DNA of 64,000 nucleotides from Paracoccaceae bacterium. Its GTDB lineage: Bacteria > Pseudomonadota > Alphaproteobacteria > Rhodobacterales > Rhodobacteraceae. Under the pieces are notes generated by a model. It saw only the letters and a program-made list of their open reading frames with translations. It had not been told where the DNA came from and ran no database searches. Each line of letters starts with the position of its first letter. The first letter of the stretch is position 1. Where the stretch lies: NCBI GenBank assembly GCA_023383015.1, contig JAHDXW010000014.1, forward strand, positions 1 through 64,000, in the 5' to 3' direction. Made by a program: the position numbers and the translations under genes. Below are positions 26,939 through 34,996 of this stretch, piece after piece.

Positions 26939-28308
26939 GCATGCAAGAGATCTACGACTGGATCGACGCCCACGCCGAGGAGTGCGTCCGCGACCTGCAG
27001 ACCTTCGTGCAGCAGCCCTCGGTCTCGGCCCAGAACATCGGCTTGCGCGAATGCGCCGCGCTGATCCGCGACATGATGCACCGCGACGGGCTGCCGGCCG
27101 CGTTCCACGAGCTCGAGCAGGGGCCGCCGGTGGTCTTCGGGCACCTCAAGGCAAGGAAGCCCGCCAAGACGATCCTGTGCTATGCGCATTACGACGTGCA
27201 GCCGCCCGAGCCGCTGGAGAAATGGACCCACGGCGGCCCCTGGTCGGGCGCGGTGGTCGACGGGGTCATGTACGGCCGGGGGTCGACCGACAACAAGTCG
27301 GGGGTGCTGGCCTTCACCAAGGCGGCCAAGGCCTTCCTCGCGGTGCGCGGCGAGGTGCCGGCGAACCTCAAGTTCCTGATCGAGGGCGAGGAGGAGATCG
27401 GCTCGCCCAACCTCGCCGCGTGGGCAAGGAACAACAAGGAGCTTCTGGCGGCAGACGGGATGCACTGCCTGGACGGCTCGATGGAGACGGGGACCGAGGT
27501 GCCCGATGTCTCGCTGGGCCTCAAGTCGGTGCTGTTCGTGGAGCTTGTGGCGCGCGGGGCGAAGGCGGACGTGCATTCGCTCAACTTCCCGCTCGTCCCC
27601 TCGCCGGTGTGGGATCTCGTCTGGGCCCTGAACACCATCCTCGATCGCAAGACCCGCCGCATCCTGATCGACGACTGGTACGAGGGGATCTGGCAACTCG
27701 GCCCCGACGACGAGCAGCAGCTTGTCGAAAAGGCCGTGCGGGTGGACCTGGGCGCGATGAAGGAGGAGTGGGGCATATCCGAGTTCGCGCTCGGCCGCGA
27801 CGGGATCGACGCGATCCGGGCGCGCACCTACGAGCCGACCGCCAACATCCAGGGCATGATCGCGGGCTACACCGGCCCGGGCAAGAAGACGATCGTGCCG
27901 GCCGAGGCGCGGGTGCGGCTGGATTTCCGGCTGATCCCCAACATCCAGCCGGCGGCGGCGGTGCGCAAGCTCAAGGCGCATCTGGAACGTCACGGCTTCG
28001 GACATATCGAGGTGCACGCCTACGAGGATGCCGAGCCGCCCTACAAGATCAGCGTCAGGGAAGACATCAGCCAGGCGATCATCGCCGCCGCCACCGAGGT
28101 CTACGGCGAACTGCCGGTCGTCAACGGCGTCTCGGCCGAGGGGGCGATCCTGCGGCATGTCTGGATTCCCTGCGTGCTGACCGGCTTCGCCAACCCAGGC
28201 GCCAACCTGCACGCGCCCGACGAGAACATCGAAATCGATAAGTACATCAAGGGTATCAAGTACGCTGCCGCGATCATGGAGCATTTCGGGCGGATGCACG
28301 CGGCCTAA
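26935..28308 (+). CDS. M20-family metallopeptidase/dipeptidase
   Basis: 457 residues. Two-zinc site: YAHYDVQPPEP (His, Asp), YGRGSTDNKSG (bridging Asp), IEGEEEIGSPN (catalytic Glu and zinc Glu), and His in NLHAPDENI near the C-terminus. A dimerisation (lid) domain lies between. The family hydrolyses dipeptides, N-acyl amino acids and, in allantoate amidohydrolase, ureides. Length and the YAHYDVQPP form match the cytosolic nonspecific dipeptidase branch. GTG 26935 overlaps the SDR stop; ATG 26941 is the alternative. It is the last gene of the right arm. Confidence 0.92.
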   Translation: MSMQEIYDWIDAHAEECVRDLQTFVQQPSVSAQNIGLRECAALIRDMMHRDGLPAAFHELEQGPPVVFGHLKARKPAKTILCYAHYDVQPPEPLEKWTHGGPWSGAVVDGVMYGRGSTDNKSGVLAFTKAAKAFLAVRGEVPANLKFLIEGEEEIGSPNLAAWARNNKELLAADGMHCLDGSMETGTEVPDVSLGLKSVLFVELVARGAKADVHSLNFPLVPSPVWDLVWALNTILDRKTRRILIDDWYEGIWQLGPDDEQQLVEKAVRVDLGAMKEEWGISEFALGRDGIDAIRARTYEPTANIQGMIAGYTGPGKKTIVPAEARVRLDFRLIPNIQPAAAVRKLKAHLERHGFGHIEVHAYEDAEPPYKISVREDISQAIIAAATEVYGELPVVNGVSAEGAILRHVWIPCVLTGFANPGANLHAPDENIEIDKYIKGIKYAAAIMEHFGRMHAA

Positions 28309-28401
28309 GTCGTCCGGCAGCGGGCGGGACGGCGGCCCGGTGGATCCTGAGAGGGTCGCGGGTAGAATCCCTATGGGTTCCGGGCTGCAACCGGCCTGGC
28401 G

Positions 28402-28584
28402 TTACCGCGTCGCCGGGGTGCCTGCCCCAATGATTGGCTTCTCCGGCTTCACCGGCCAGGGCAGGCGCCGGATCATGCGGGACAGCCAGCCTCCGGATGC
28501 GCCGGGCGAGGCGCGCGCGGCGATGGCCTGCCGGTCGAGGTCTTTCAGGTAAAGCTTCAGTTCCAGTTCGTTCATCGGCTGCAC
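28402..28584 (-). CDS. Small basic protein, unknown
   Basis: 60 residues from GTG 28584, preceded by a full AGGAGG five bases upstream, which is the main reason to believe it. The N-terminal half is an amphipathic charged helix (NELELKLYLKDLDRQA), the rest is basic and rich in Pro and Gly. No family is recognised. It is divergent from the BTAD regulator gene at 28678, so the two share a 90-base promoter interval. An ATG nine bases in (28575) would also be possible. Confidence 0.5.
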   Translation of the reverse strand: MQPMNELELKLYLKDLDRQAIAARASPGASGGWLSRMIRRLPWPVKPEKPIIGAGTPATR

Positions 28585-28677
28585 GCTAGCCTCCTGCGTC
28601 CTTGGTGGCCGGATGCTTCGAGGCTAGACTTGCCGTGTGGGGCAGAGCGTTCGCCCGGCCGTGAAGGAAACGTGAAA

Positions 28678-30690
28678 ATGGGATCGCGCGGACGATCCGA
28701 TGCGGGAAACCCGCTCAAGCTTGACGTGCTTGGCCCCTTCCGGGCGCGGATCGGCGGTCGTGACCTGCGTGTTGCCGGGAAGAAGAACGCTGCCCTGCTT
28801 GCCTACCTAGCCCGGCGCGGCGGCGCCGTCCCGCGCGAGACCCTGATGGCGCTGTTCTGGCCAGACCATGGCGATGCGCAGGCGCGGGCCAGCCTTCGGC
28901 AGACGCTGTCGGCGATCAGGAGGGACCTCGGGGAGGGCGGGGCGGTGCTGCTGCCGGCGGGGATGCAGGCGGTCGGACTTGCCGTTGACGGTGTCGAGAT
29001 CGACGCGACGCGCTTCGACCACATCGCCCGCGCAGGCGATCCAGAGGAACTCGCTGCGGGGCTGGAGCTTTGGAGGGGCGATTTCCTCGAGGGCATCGGG
29101 CCGGTCACGCCCGAGTTCGACCGCTGGGCCGAGGCCGAGCGGGGTGCGCTGCGCTCCGGTCTGGAGACGGTCCTGCTGCGACTGTGCGATGCCCATTCCG
29201 CCTCCGGCAAGACCGAGGATTCGATAGCGGTGGCCCTGCGTCTCCTCGCCCTCGACCCGCTGCAGGAACACGTCCACCGGCGCGTGATCGCCGCCTACCG
29301 CCAGCAACACCGGTACGACGCGGCGCTGAGGCAGTTCGAGACCCTGCGCGCAGTGCTGCAGGCAGAACTCGGTGTCGCCCCCGAACCGGCAACGCTGGAC
29401 CTTGTCCGCGAGGTGCGCCGCCAGCGCAGCGGCGGGGCATCCAGGCACGTCAACGACGTGGCGCCGCTATGCGTGCCCGGGGCCGGGCTGCCGCCGTCGC
29501 GGCCGTCGATCGCGGTTCTGCCGTTCCGCGGGGTGCCGTCCGGATCTGATGCCTCGCTGCTGGGCGAGGGCATCGCCGAGGAGGTGATCGTCAACCTCTC
29601 GCGTGACCGGGGGCTTCTCGTCGTCTCGCGGCAATCCTCCTTCCATCCCGGCATCGCTGATGCACAGGCCGGTGAGATCGGCGTCCGGCTGGGCGTTCGC
29701 TTCATCCTGTCGGGGTCGGTGCGCGCTGCCGGGAGCCGGCTGAGGATCGCGGCCCATCTTGCACGCGCCGAGGACGGCGCCGCACTCTGGGCAGAGACAT
29801 GGGACCGCGACATCGGCGATGTCTTCGCCGTCCAGTCCGAACTCGCCCGGACGGTGATGGCCACTGTCGTCGGCCGGATCGCCGAGGGCGAAGCGGCACC
29901 GGATGCTCCGGCGCCGGTCGGGCATCTTGACGCCTGGAGGCTGGGGCTGCTTGGTCAGCGCCAACTCCACGCCCATACCCCCGACGGCATGCGCCGTGCG
30001 GTCGAGCTGCTCGCAAAGGCCGTGGCGCTTGCCCCTTCGAATGGCCGGGTGCAGGGACTGCTGGCACTTGCCACGCTCTATGAGCGCTGGAACTATGCGA
30101 TGCGCACGGATGTTGCCGACGTCCTGAACCTTGCCGAGCGGGCGCTCGCGCTTGACGGGCGGGATTCGCGTGCCCATTGCGCGATGGCGGTCGCCTGCCT
30201 GCTGGCGCGTGATTATGCCCGGGCGGGGCACCATTTCGAGGCCGGGCTGGCCGCCAACCCGAACGACGACCTTCTGCTGATCGAATACGGCCGCTACCTG
30301 TTCTACACCGACCGACCGGAGGAGGCGCTTGCGCGCATCCGCGAGGCCATGCGCCTGAACCCGCTGCACCCCGACTGGTACTGGAACATTCGGGGCCGCT
30401 GCCTGCATCTTCTGGGCCGCCACGCCGAGGCGCTGGATGCCTTCCGCCACGTCGCGGAGCCTGCCTTCTATCACTTCGCCTACATGGCCGCCTGTCACCG
30501 GGCGCTTGGTGACCAGGAAGCGGCCGAGGAGATGCGGGCGCGCCTGTTCGCCGCCGAACCGGACTTCGACCCCGGCCGCTTCCTTGCGGCACTGCCCCAT
30601 CGCGACCGCTCGGCCGCCGAGCGGTTCGGCGGCGAACTGGAATGGCTGCGTCCAGCATTCCGCGACACCGCCGCCCCGGACACCGCGTGA
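28678..30690 (+). CDS. BTAD/SARP-type transcriptional regulator with TolB-like and TPR regions
   Basis: 670 residues. Residues about 10-95 form an OmpR-type winged helix (LKLDVLGPFRARIGG, KNAALLAYLARRGG, ALFWPDHGDAQARASLRQTL). About 100-250 form the BTAD helical domain (LLALDPLQEHVHRRVIAAYR, LGVAPEPAT). Then a region IAVLPFRGVP...LGEGIAEEVIVNLSR resembles TolB/FlgO-like domains found in cyclase-linked proteins, followed by TPR-like repeats to the end. No sensor, ATPase or membrane segment. ATG 28678 has AAGGAAA upstream. It stands alone, so its targets are unknown. Confidence 0.85.
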   Translation: MGSRGRSDAGNPLKLDVLGPFRARIGGRDLRVAGKKNAALLAYLARRGGAVPRETLMALFWPDHGDAQARASLRQTLSAIRRDLGEGGAVLLPAGMQAVGLAVDGVEIDATRFDHIARAGDPEELAAGLELWRGDFLEGIGPVTPEFDRWAEAERGALRSGLETVLLRLCDAHSASGKTEDSIAVALRLLALDPLQEHVHRRVIAAYRQQHRYDAALRQFETLRAVLQAELGVAPEPATLDLVREVRRQRSGGASRHVNDVAPLCVPGAGLPPSRPSIAVLPFRGVPSGSDASLLGEGIAEEVIVNLSRDRGLLVVSRQSSFHPGIADAQAGEIGVRLGVRFILSGSVRAAGSRLRIAAHLARAEDGAALWAETWDRDIGDVFAVQSELARTVMATVVGRIAEGEAAPDAPAPVGHLDAWRLGLLGQRQLHAHTPDGMRRAVELLAKAVALAPSNGRVQGLLALATLYERWNYAMRTDVADVLNLAERALALDGRDSRAHCAMAVACLLARDYARAGHHFEAGLAANPNDDLLLIEYGRYLFYTDRPEEALARIREAMRLNPLHPDWYWNIRGRCLHLLGRHAEALDAFRHVAEPAFYHFAYMAACHRALGDQEAAEEMRARLFAAEPDFDPGRFLAALPHRDRSAAERFGGELEWLRPAFRDTAAPDTA

Positions 30691-30888
30691 CGGGGGCTGA
30701 TGCCGGCGTGGGCAATCATCTGGCGCGTGATCGGGGCATGGCCGTGGACGAAGGTGACGTCGGCGCTGTCGAGCAGCCCGGGCCCCTGCGCTCGGCGCGC
30801 CGCCTCACCTGATGTTGCGGACGGGTCGATGGCGATGTGGATGTGTCGCCAGCGCTCGTCGCCGGCCGCATTGGCCTTAAGGACCGGA

Positions 30889-31098
30889 AGCCCGGCGGTG
30901 CGTGCCCCGGTCATCGCCGTCTCCGGAGTGGCGGTGGCCGACACGCTGCCCGGTCGCAGCGGGCTGGTCGACGGCTTCGGCATGATCGTGCTCGCCATGA
31001 TCGGCTCGGCCGTGTCGGTGCTTGCGGCCGCAACCGTGGACGACCGGCTGCGACGCCGGACCGCGGATGGGACCGGAAGCGGAGGACACGCCCCATGA
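30889..31098 (+). pseudogene. C-terminal remnant of a DUF1538 membrane protein
   Basis: The frame reads APVIAVSGVAVADTLPGRSG then LVDGFGMIVLAMIGSAVSVL, which resembles the last transmembrane section of DUF1538 proteins. Upstream of about 30889 the frame is compositionally unlike a membrane protein, so most of the gene is gone. Its stop overlaps the start of the P-II-like remnant (ATGA), an arrangement kept from an intact pair. On the other strand, 30700-30870 reads as a soluble segment (RWRHIHIAIDPSATS) that I cannot place and that may be debris. Confidence 0.5.
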
Positions 31099-31280
31099 GG
31101 GCCACGCTGATCATCGCCTTCCTGCCCGATGCCCGGCTGGACGAGGTTCTGGATGCAACCCGCGCCACGGGTGCGACGGGGTCGACCGTCATCACCTCGG
31201 CGCGCGGCGAGCGCCTTGTGAAGGAGCACAGCTTTCTCGAGCCGGAGGTGGCCTCGCGCCGCAATCCTGCCCTCGGGCTC
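31095..31280 (+). pseudogene. N-terminal remnant of a P-II-like protein linked to DUF1538
   Basis: The first 40 residues (MRATLIIAFLPDARLDEVLD then ATGATGSTVITSARGE) look like the beginning of a P-II-family nitrogen-regulator-like protein of the type found next to DUF1538 genes. After about residue 60 the sequence becomes Arg/Pro-rich low complexity without the expected second beta-alpha-beta unit, although the frame stays open to 31604. I take it as a broken gene. Confidence 0.45.
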
Positions 31281-31600
31281 GCGGAAGGGCGGCGGCAGCT
31301 GACCGCGCCGCGCGCTCGCGCGGGCCCCCGGCCGACGGGGCATCCAGGCCGCCGGAGGCGCGGCCAGCCATGCAGGAGGAGCGCAGGCTGCGGCCCGGCG
31401 TCGAACGGCCGGCAACCCTGCAACGGGGGGCAACGACCCCCGCCGCCAGCGTGGGAGCGCCCTGACCCCCGCGGCCGGGGGGCACTCGTCGGCGCGGGGC
31501 CGGTCCGGTTCGGCGGCTGGCTTCCCAGGCCGGTGACCGGGAACACACCCGGGGTGTCCGCGATTGACTTCGGCGCCGGCCCGGGCGCAGCATCCCGCGC
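31281..31600. other. Gene-free stretch before the XRE-cupin gene
   Basis: No gene is recognisable. Near the end, ACACC-CGG-GGTGT (31545-31557) is an inverted repeat upstream of a TTGACT-like -35 (31564-31569); it could be an operator of the XRE-cupin regulator, which starts at 31601. Evidence is weak. Confidence 0.3.
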
Positions 31601-32167
31601 ATGAGCGACATGTCCGCCGATCACGCCCTCAGCCGCCTTGCTGCCCGACTGAAGCAGGCGCGGCAGCGGCAGGGGCTGTCGCTGGATGCGGTGGCCAGGC
31701 TGTCCGGGGTGAGCCGGTCCATGGTCAGCCAGATCGAGCGTGGTGAGTCCTCGCCCACGGTCGCGACCCTCTGGAACCTGACACGCGCGCTGCAGGTGGA
31801 TTTCGCGGGTCTGCTGGACACCCAGCCCGCCCCGGTGATCGAGGTAGTCACGGCCCGGCAGGCGCCAAGGATCGCCGGCCATGGCAAGGGCTGTCGGATC
31901 ATCATCCTTTCGCCGCCTCAGCAGGCAGGCCGGTTCGAGGTCTATGACATCGGCTTCGACGCGGGCGGCACGCTGGACAGCGACCCGCACGGCGCGGGCA
32001 CGCAGGAACACCTGACCGTTCTGGAAGGCGCGGTCGAGGTGCGGTCGGGCGACGAGACCCGGACACTCGAGACTGGCGACACGGCGCATTACCGCGCCGA
32101 CCTGGCCCACCGGATTGCAGCCCCAGCCGGACCCGCGCGGGTCTTCCTGATCGTTGAGGCGATATAA
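31601..32167 (+). CDS. XRE-family regulator with C-terminal cupin domain
   Basis: 188 residues. The helix-turn-helix is at about 10-65 (LKQARQRQGLSLDAVARLSG, VSRSMVSQIERGESSPT), the cupin sensor at about 110-185 (HGAGTQEHLTVLEGAVEVRS, HRIAAPAGPARVF). Proteins of this type sense small metabolites and often control amino-acid or amine degradation. It lies directly upstream of kbl-tdh on the same strand, so control of threonine degradation is likely. A 9-bp inverted repeat begins right after its stop codon. Confidence 0.9.
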   Translation: MSDMSADHALSRLAARLKQARQRQGLSLDAVARLSGVSRSMVSQIERGESSPTVATLWNLTRALQVDFAGLLDTQPAPVIEVVTARQAPRIAGHGKGCRIIILSPPQQAGRFEVYDIGFDAGGTLDSDPHGAGTQEHLTVLEGAVEVRSGDETRTLETGDTAHYRADLAHRIAAPAGPARVFLIVEAI

Positions 32168-32214
32168 CGGAGGATTTCCGCTTTAGCATATCTTTTATGT
32201 TGACGAATCCTCCG
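32168..32214 (+). promoter_or_regulatory. Inverted repeat and AT-rich promoter region before kbl
   Basis: CGGAGGATT (32168-32176) and AATCCTCCG (32206-32214) are exact inverted copies around a 29-base AT-rich segment (TAGCATATCTTTTATG inside). This is one of the few AT-rich islands in the window and probably contains the kbl promoter; the two arms could bind a dimeric regulator, most simply the adjacent XRE-cupin protein. No strong -35/-10 pair stands out. Confidence 0.5.
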
Positions 32215-32251
32215 CTATCACGGACGCTTTCGCAACCGATGGGGGTCCGGA

Positions 32252-33439
32252 ATGACCGCAGCCTTTCTTGACCAGATCCGTGCGACATTGACTGGCATCG
32301 AGGCCGAAGGTCTCGGCAAGCATGAGCGGGTCATCAACTCGGCCCAAGGTGCCCGCGTCACGATCGGCGGGCGCGAGGTGATCAACCTGTGCGCCAACAA
32401 CTACCTCGGCCTTGCCGATCATCCCGCGCTGATCGCCGCGGCGGCCCGGGCCATGCAGGATCACGGGTTCGGCATGGCTTCGGTGCGCTTCATTTGCGGC
32501 ACCCAGGATCTGCACCGCGCGCTCGAGGCCCGACTGGCGCTGTTCCTGGGCACCGACGACAGCATCCTGTTCGCGGCCTGCTTTGATGCGAACGGCGCCC
32601 TGTTCGAGCCGCTGCTGGGCCCCGAGGATGCGGTGATCTCGGACGCGCTGAACCATGCCAGCATCATCGACGGCATCCGCCTGTCGAAAGCCCGGCGATA
32701 TCGGTACGCCAGCGCCGACATGGCCGATCTGGAGGCGCAGCTGCAAGTGGCACGGGCCGAGGGTGCGCGGCACGTGATGATCGCGACCGACGGCGTCTTC
32801 AGCATGGACGGCTATCTGGCGAAACTGCCCGAGATACGGGCGCTCGCCGACCGCCACGACGCGGTGGTGATGGTGGACGACTGTCACGCCACCGGCGTTC
32901 TGGGGCCCCAGGGGCGGGGGACGCCGGCGCATTTCGGCGTGCGGGCCGACATCCTGACCGGCACGCTGGGCAAGGCGCTCGGGGGCGCGCTGGGCGGCTA
33001 TGTCGCCGGTCCGCAGCCGGTCATTGATCTTCTGCGGCAGCGCGCGCGACCCTACCTCTTCTCCAACGCCCTGCCGCCGCCGATCGTGGCAGCGGGCCTC
33101 GCGGCGCTGGGAATCGCGGAGCGGGCCGATGACCTGCGCGCGCGGCTCTCCGAGAACGCGGCGCACTGGCGTGCGGGGCTGGCGGCGGCGGGGTTCGCGC
33201 TGCTGCCAGGTGAGCATCCGATCATCCCCGTGATGCTCCACGACGCCCGCAAGGCGCAGGCGATGGCGGCGCGGCTGTTCGAACTGGGGGTGCATGTGGC
33301 GGGGTTCTTCTTTCCGGTCGTGCCGCGCGGACAGGCGCGAATCCGTACCCAAATGAGCGCGGCGCTGACCCGCGACGATCTGGATCAGGCGCTCGCGGCC
33401 TTCGTGCAGGCGGGCAGGGATACGGGGGTCCTGGCGTGA
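32252..33439 (+). CDS. kbl: Glycine C-acetyltransferase (2-amino-3-ketobutyrate CoA ligase)
   Basis: 395 residues, close to the family length. PLP enzyme that cleaves 2-amino-3-ketobutyrate with CoA to glycine and acetyl-CoA, the second step of threonine degradation. Family signatures: [51 protein letters not shown] and the PLP lysine in [13 protein letters not shown]. Its stop overlaps the tdh start by 4 bases, the usual kbl-tdh order. Confidence 0.97.
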   Translation: MTAAFLDQIRATLTGIEAEGLGKHERVINSAQGARVTIGGREVINLCANNYLGLADHPALIAAAARAMQDHGFGMASVRFICGTQDLHRALEARLALFLGTDDSILFAACFDANGALFEPLLGPEDAVISDALNHASIIDGIRLSKARRYRYASADMADLEAQLQVARAEGARHVMIATDGVFSMDGYLAKLPEIRALADRHDAVVMVDDCHATGVLGPQGRGTPAHFGVRADILTGTLGKALGGALGGYVAGPQPVIDLLRQRARPYLFSNALPPPIVAAGLAALGIAERADDLRARLSENAAHWRAGLAAAGFALLPGEHPIIPVMLHDARKAQAMAARLFELGVHVAGFFFPVVPRGQARIRTQMSAALTRDDLDQALAAFVQAGRDTGVLA

Positions 33440-34473
33440 CGACGACGATGATGGCCCTGCAGAAATCGCGGCCCGGGCCAGGGTTGTGGCGGGTGACGGC
33501 CCCGATCCCCGAGATCGGGCCGGATGACGTGCTGATCCGCGTCAGCAAGACCGGCATCTGCGGGACCGACATCCATATCTGGAACTGGGACGAGTGGGCC
33601 GCGCGCACCGTCCCCGTGCCCCTGATCACCGGCCACGAATTTGCCGGCGAGATCGTGGAGGTCGGCCGCAACGTGACCGGGCTGTCGGTCGGCCAGCGGT
33701 GCTCCGGCGAAGGCCATCTGATCGGCCGCGACAGCCGCCAGAGCCGCGCCGGCAAGTTCCACCTCGACCCCGCCACGCGCGGCATCGGGGTCAACGAACA
33801 GGGCGCCTTCGCCGAGTACCTGCGCCTGCCGGCCTTCAACGTTGTGCCGCTGCCCGACACGATCGACGACGAGATCGGCGCCATCCTCGACCCGCTGGGC
33901 AACGCGGTGCACACCGCGCTCAGCTTCGATCTGGTGGGCGAGGATGTGCTGGTCACCGGCGCGGGCCCTATCGGCATCATGGCCGCCGCCGTCGCCCGCC
34001 ATGTCGGCGCGCGCCATGTCGTGATCACCGACGTCAACTCCGACCGACTGGCCCTTGCCACGAAGGTCGCCGACGTCGTGCCGGTGAACGTGGGCAAGGA
34101 GGATCTGGGCGCGGTCAAGACGCGGCTGAGGATGCGCGAGGGGTTCGATGTCGGGCTCGAGATGTCGGGAAGCCAGGCGGCGCTGGACCAGATGGTCGAG
34201 AACCTCGTCATGGGCGGGCGCATCGCGCTGCTGGGCATCCCGCCGGGCAAGTCGCCGGTAGACTGGTCGCGCATCGTCTTCAAGGCGATCACCATCAAGG
34301 GCGTCTACGGCCGCGAGATATTTGAGACCTGGTACAAGATGATCGCGATGCTGGAGAACGGGCTGGACGTGCGCCCGGTCATCACCCACCGGTTTTCCGT
34401 CGACGACTTCGTGCAGGCTTTCGAAACCATGCGCGGCGGCGGTTCCGGCAAGGTCGTGCTCCACTGGCATTGA
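33436..34473 (+). CDS. tdh: L-threonine 3-dehydrogenase, lacking the structural-zinc cysteines
   Basis: 345 residues. Oxidises L-threonine to 2-amino-3-ketobutyrate with NAD. Catalytic-zinc residues are present (Cys in TGICGTD, His-Glu in TGHEFAGE), as are [13 protein letters not shown] and the C-terminal [11 protein letters not shown]. The lobe that in E. coli Tdh carries four structural-zinc cysteines here reads [17 protein letters not shown], with none. Elsewhere identity to canonical Tdh is high. It is therefore a zinc-poor variant rather than a broken gene; similar variants may be common in related bacteria. Confidence 0.96.
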   Translation: MTTTMMALQKSRPGPGLWRVTAPIPEIGPDDVLIRVSKTGICGTDIHIWNWDEWAARTVPVPLITGHEFAGEIVEVGRNVTGLSVGQRCSGEGHLIGRDSRQSRAGKFHLDPATRGIGVNEQGAFAEYLRLPAFNVVPLPDTIDDEIGAILDPLGNAVHTALSFDLVGEDVLVTGAGPIGIMAAAVARHVGARHVVITDVNSDRLALATKVADVVPVNVGKEDLGAVKTRLRMREGFDVGLEMSGSQAALDQMVENLVMGGRIALLGIPPGKSPVDWSRIVFKAITIKGVYGREIFETWYKMIAMLENGLDVRPVITHRFSVDDFVQAFETMRGGGSGKVVLHWH

Positions 34474-34474
34474 G

Positions 34475-34495
34475 GACGCCGCTGGCGCGGGCGTC
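34475..34495 (+). terminator. Possible terminator after tdh
   Basis: GACGCC and GGCGTC form a 6-bp stem with a 9-base loop directly after the tdh stop, followed by TTC and then a second GC-rich inverted region (GGCCCCGGGCCC). There is no T-run, so only a weak call. Confidence 0.35.
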
Positions 34496-34948
34496 TTCAG
34501 GGCCCCGGGCCCGGGCAGCGGCCGGACGCCGGGGCAAGCGGATGTCGCGCAGGATCGGCCATCGCGAGCGGCACCCGGCACCGGGTGACCGGTCGGCTCG
34601 GGACGCCGCCCGGTAGCCTGCTTGCTCCCCCGCAGACCGAGGTTCCTGCGGCGCGGTCGCATTACGCACCCGCTTTGGGCACTGCGACCGGGACGGGGTG
34701 CCTGCGGCCGCAATCCCGGCGGCGCACACGCGCCACGCGCTCCGGACCGGTGCCCCTGCTGCGCCGGGCCCACTGGTTGCGCCTGTCTCCGTGTTGCGGG
34801 GGGCCGCACCGACTGCGTGCGGCTTGGGTGGGGCGCGGACGAGGGGCTTTGCCGTCGCGGGGATCCTCCAGTGCGGCCTGGCAGCCGGAAGCGGTGGGTC
34901 CGCATGTGCCGGGACTGGCCCATTTCGTGCAGAGGGCCAAGACCCCCG
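34496..34948. other. Gene-free stretch between tdh and the glpD-like gene
   Basis: About 450 bases. Open frames here, on both strands, give Arg/Pro/Cys-rich products without start signals, typical of noncoding GC-rich DNA. I see no RNA gene or repeat. Confidence 0.4.
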
Positions 34949-34979
34949 TTGACATACCATCAATTCGAGTGATTATCAC
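34949..34979 (+). promoter_or_regulatory. Promoter and GTGATTATCAC operator before the polyol cluster
   Basis: TTGACA (34949-34954), a 16-17-base spacer and GATTAT/ATTATC (34971-34977) form a good promoter. The perfect 11-base palindrome GTGATTATCAC (34969-34979) covers the -10 region, where a repressor would block polymerase. The DeoR-type regulator encoded in the same operon (36616-37431) is the obvious candidate. The leader would be only about a dozen bases. Confidence 0.6.
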
Positions 34980-34996
34980 AATAACAGACGTTACAG

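Noticed and set aside
31281-31604. Continuation of the P-II-like frame to 31604
   Set aside because: Low-complexity Arg/Pro/Gly tail unlike any P-II protein; treated as noncoding after the break.
34382-34963. 193-codon minus-strand frame and plus-strand frames in the gap before the glpD-like gene
   Set aside because: Arg/Pro/Cys-rich composition, no ribosome site, no recognisable motif.
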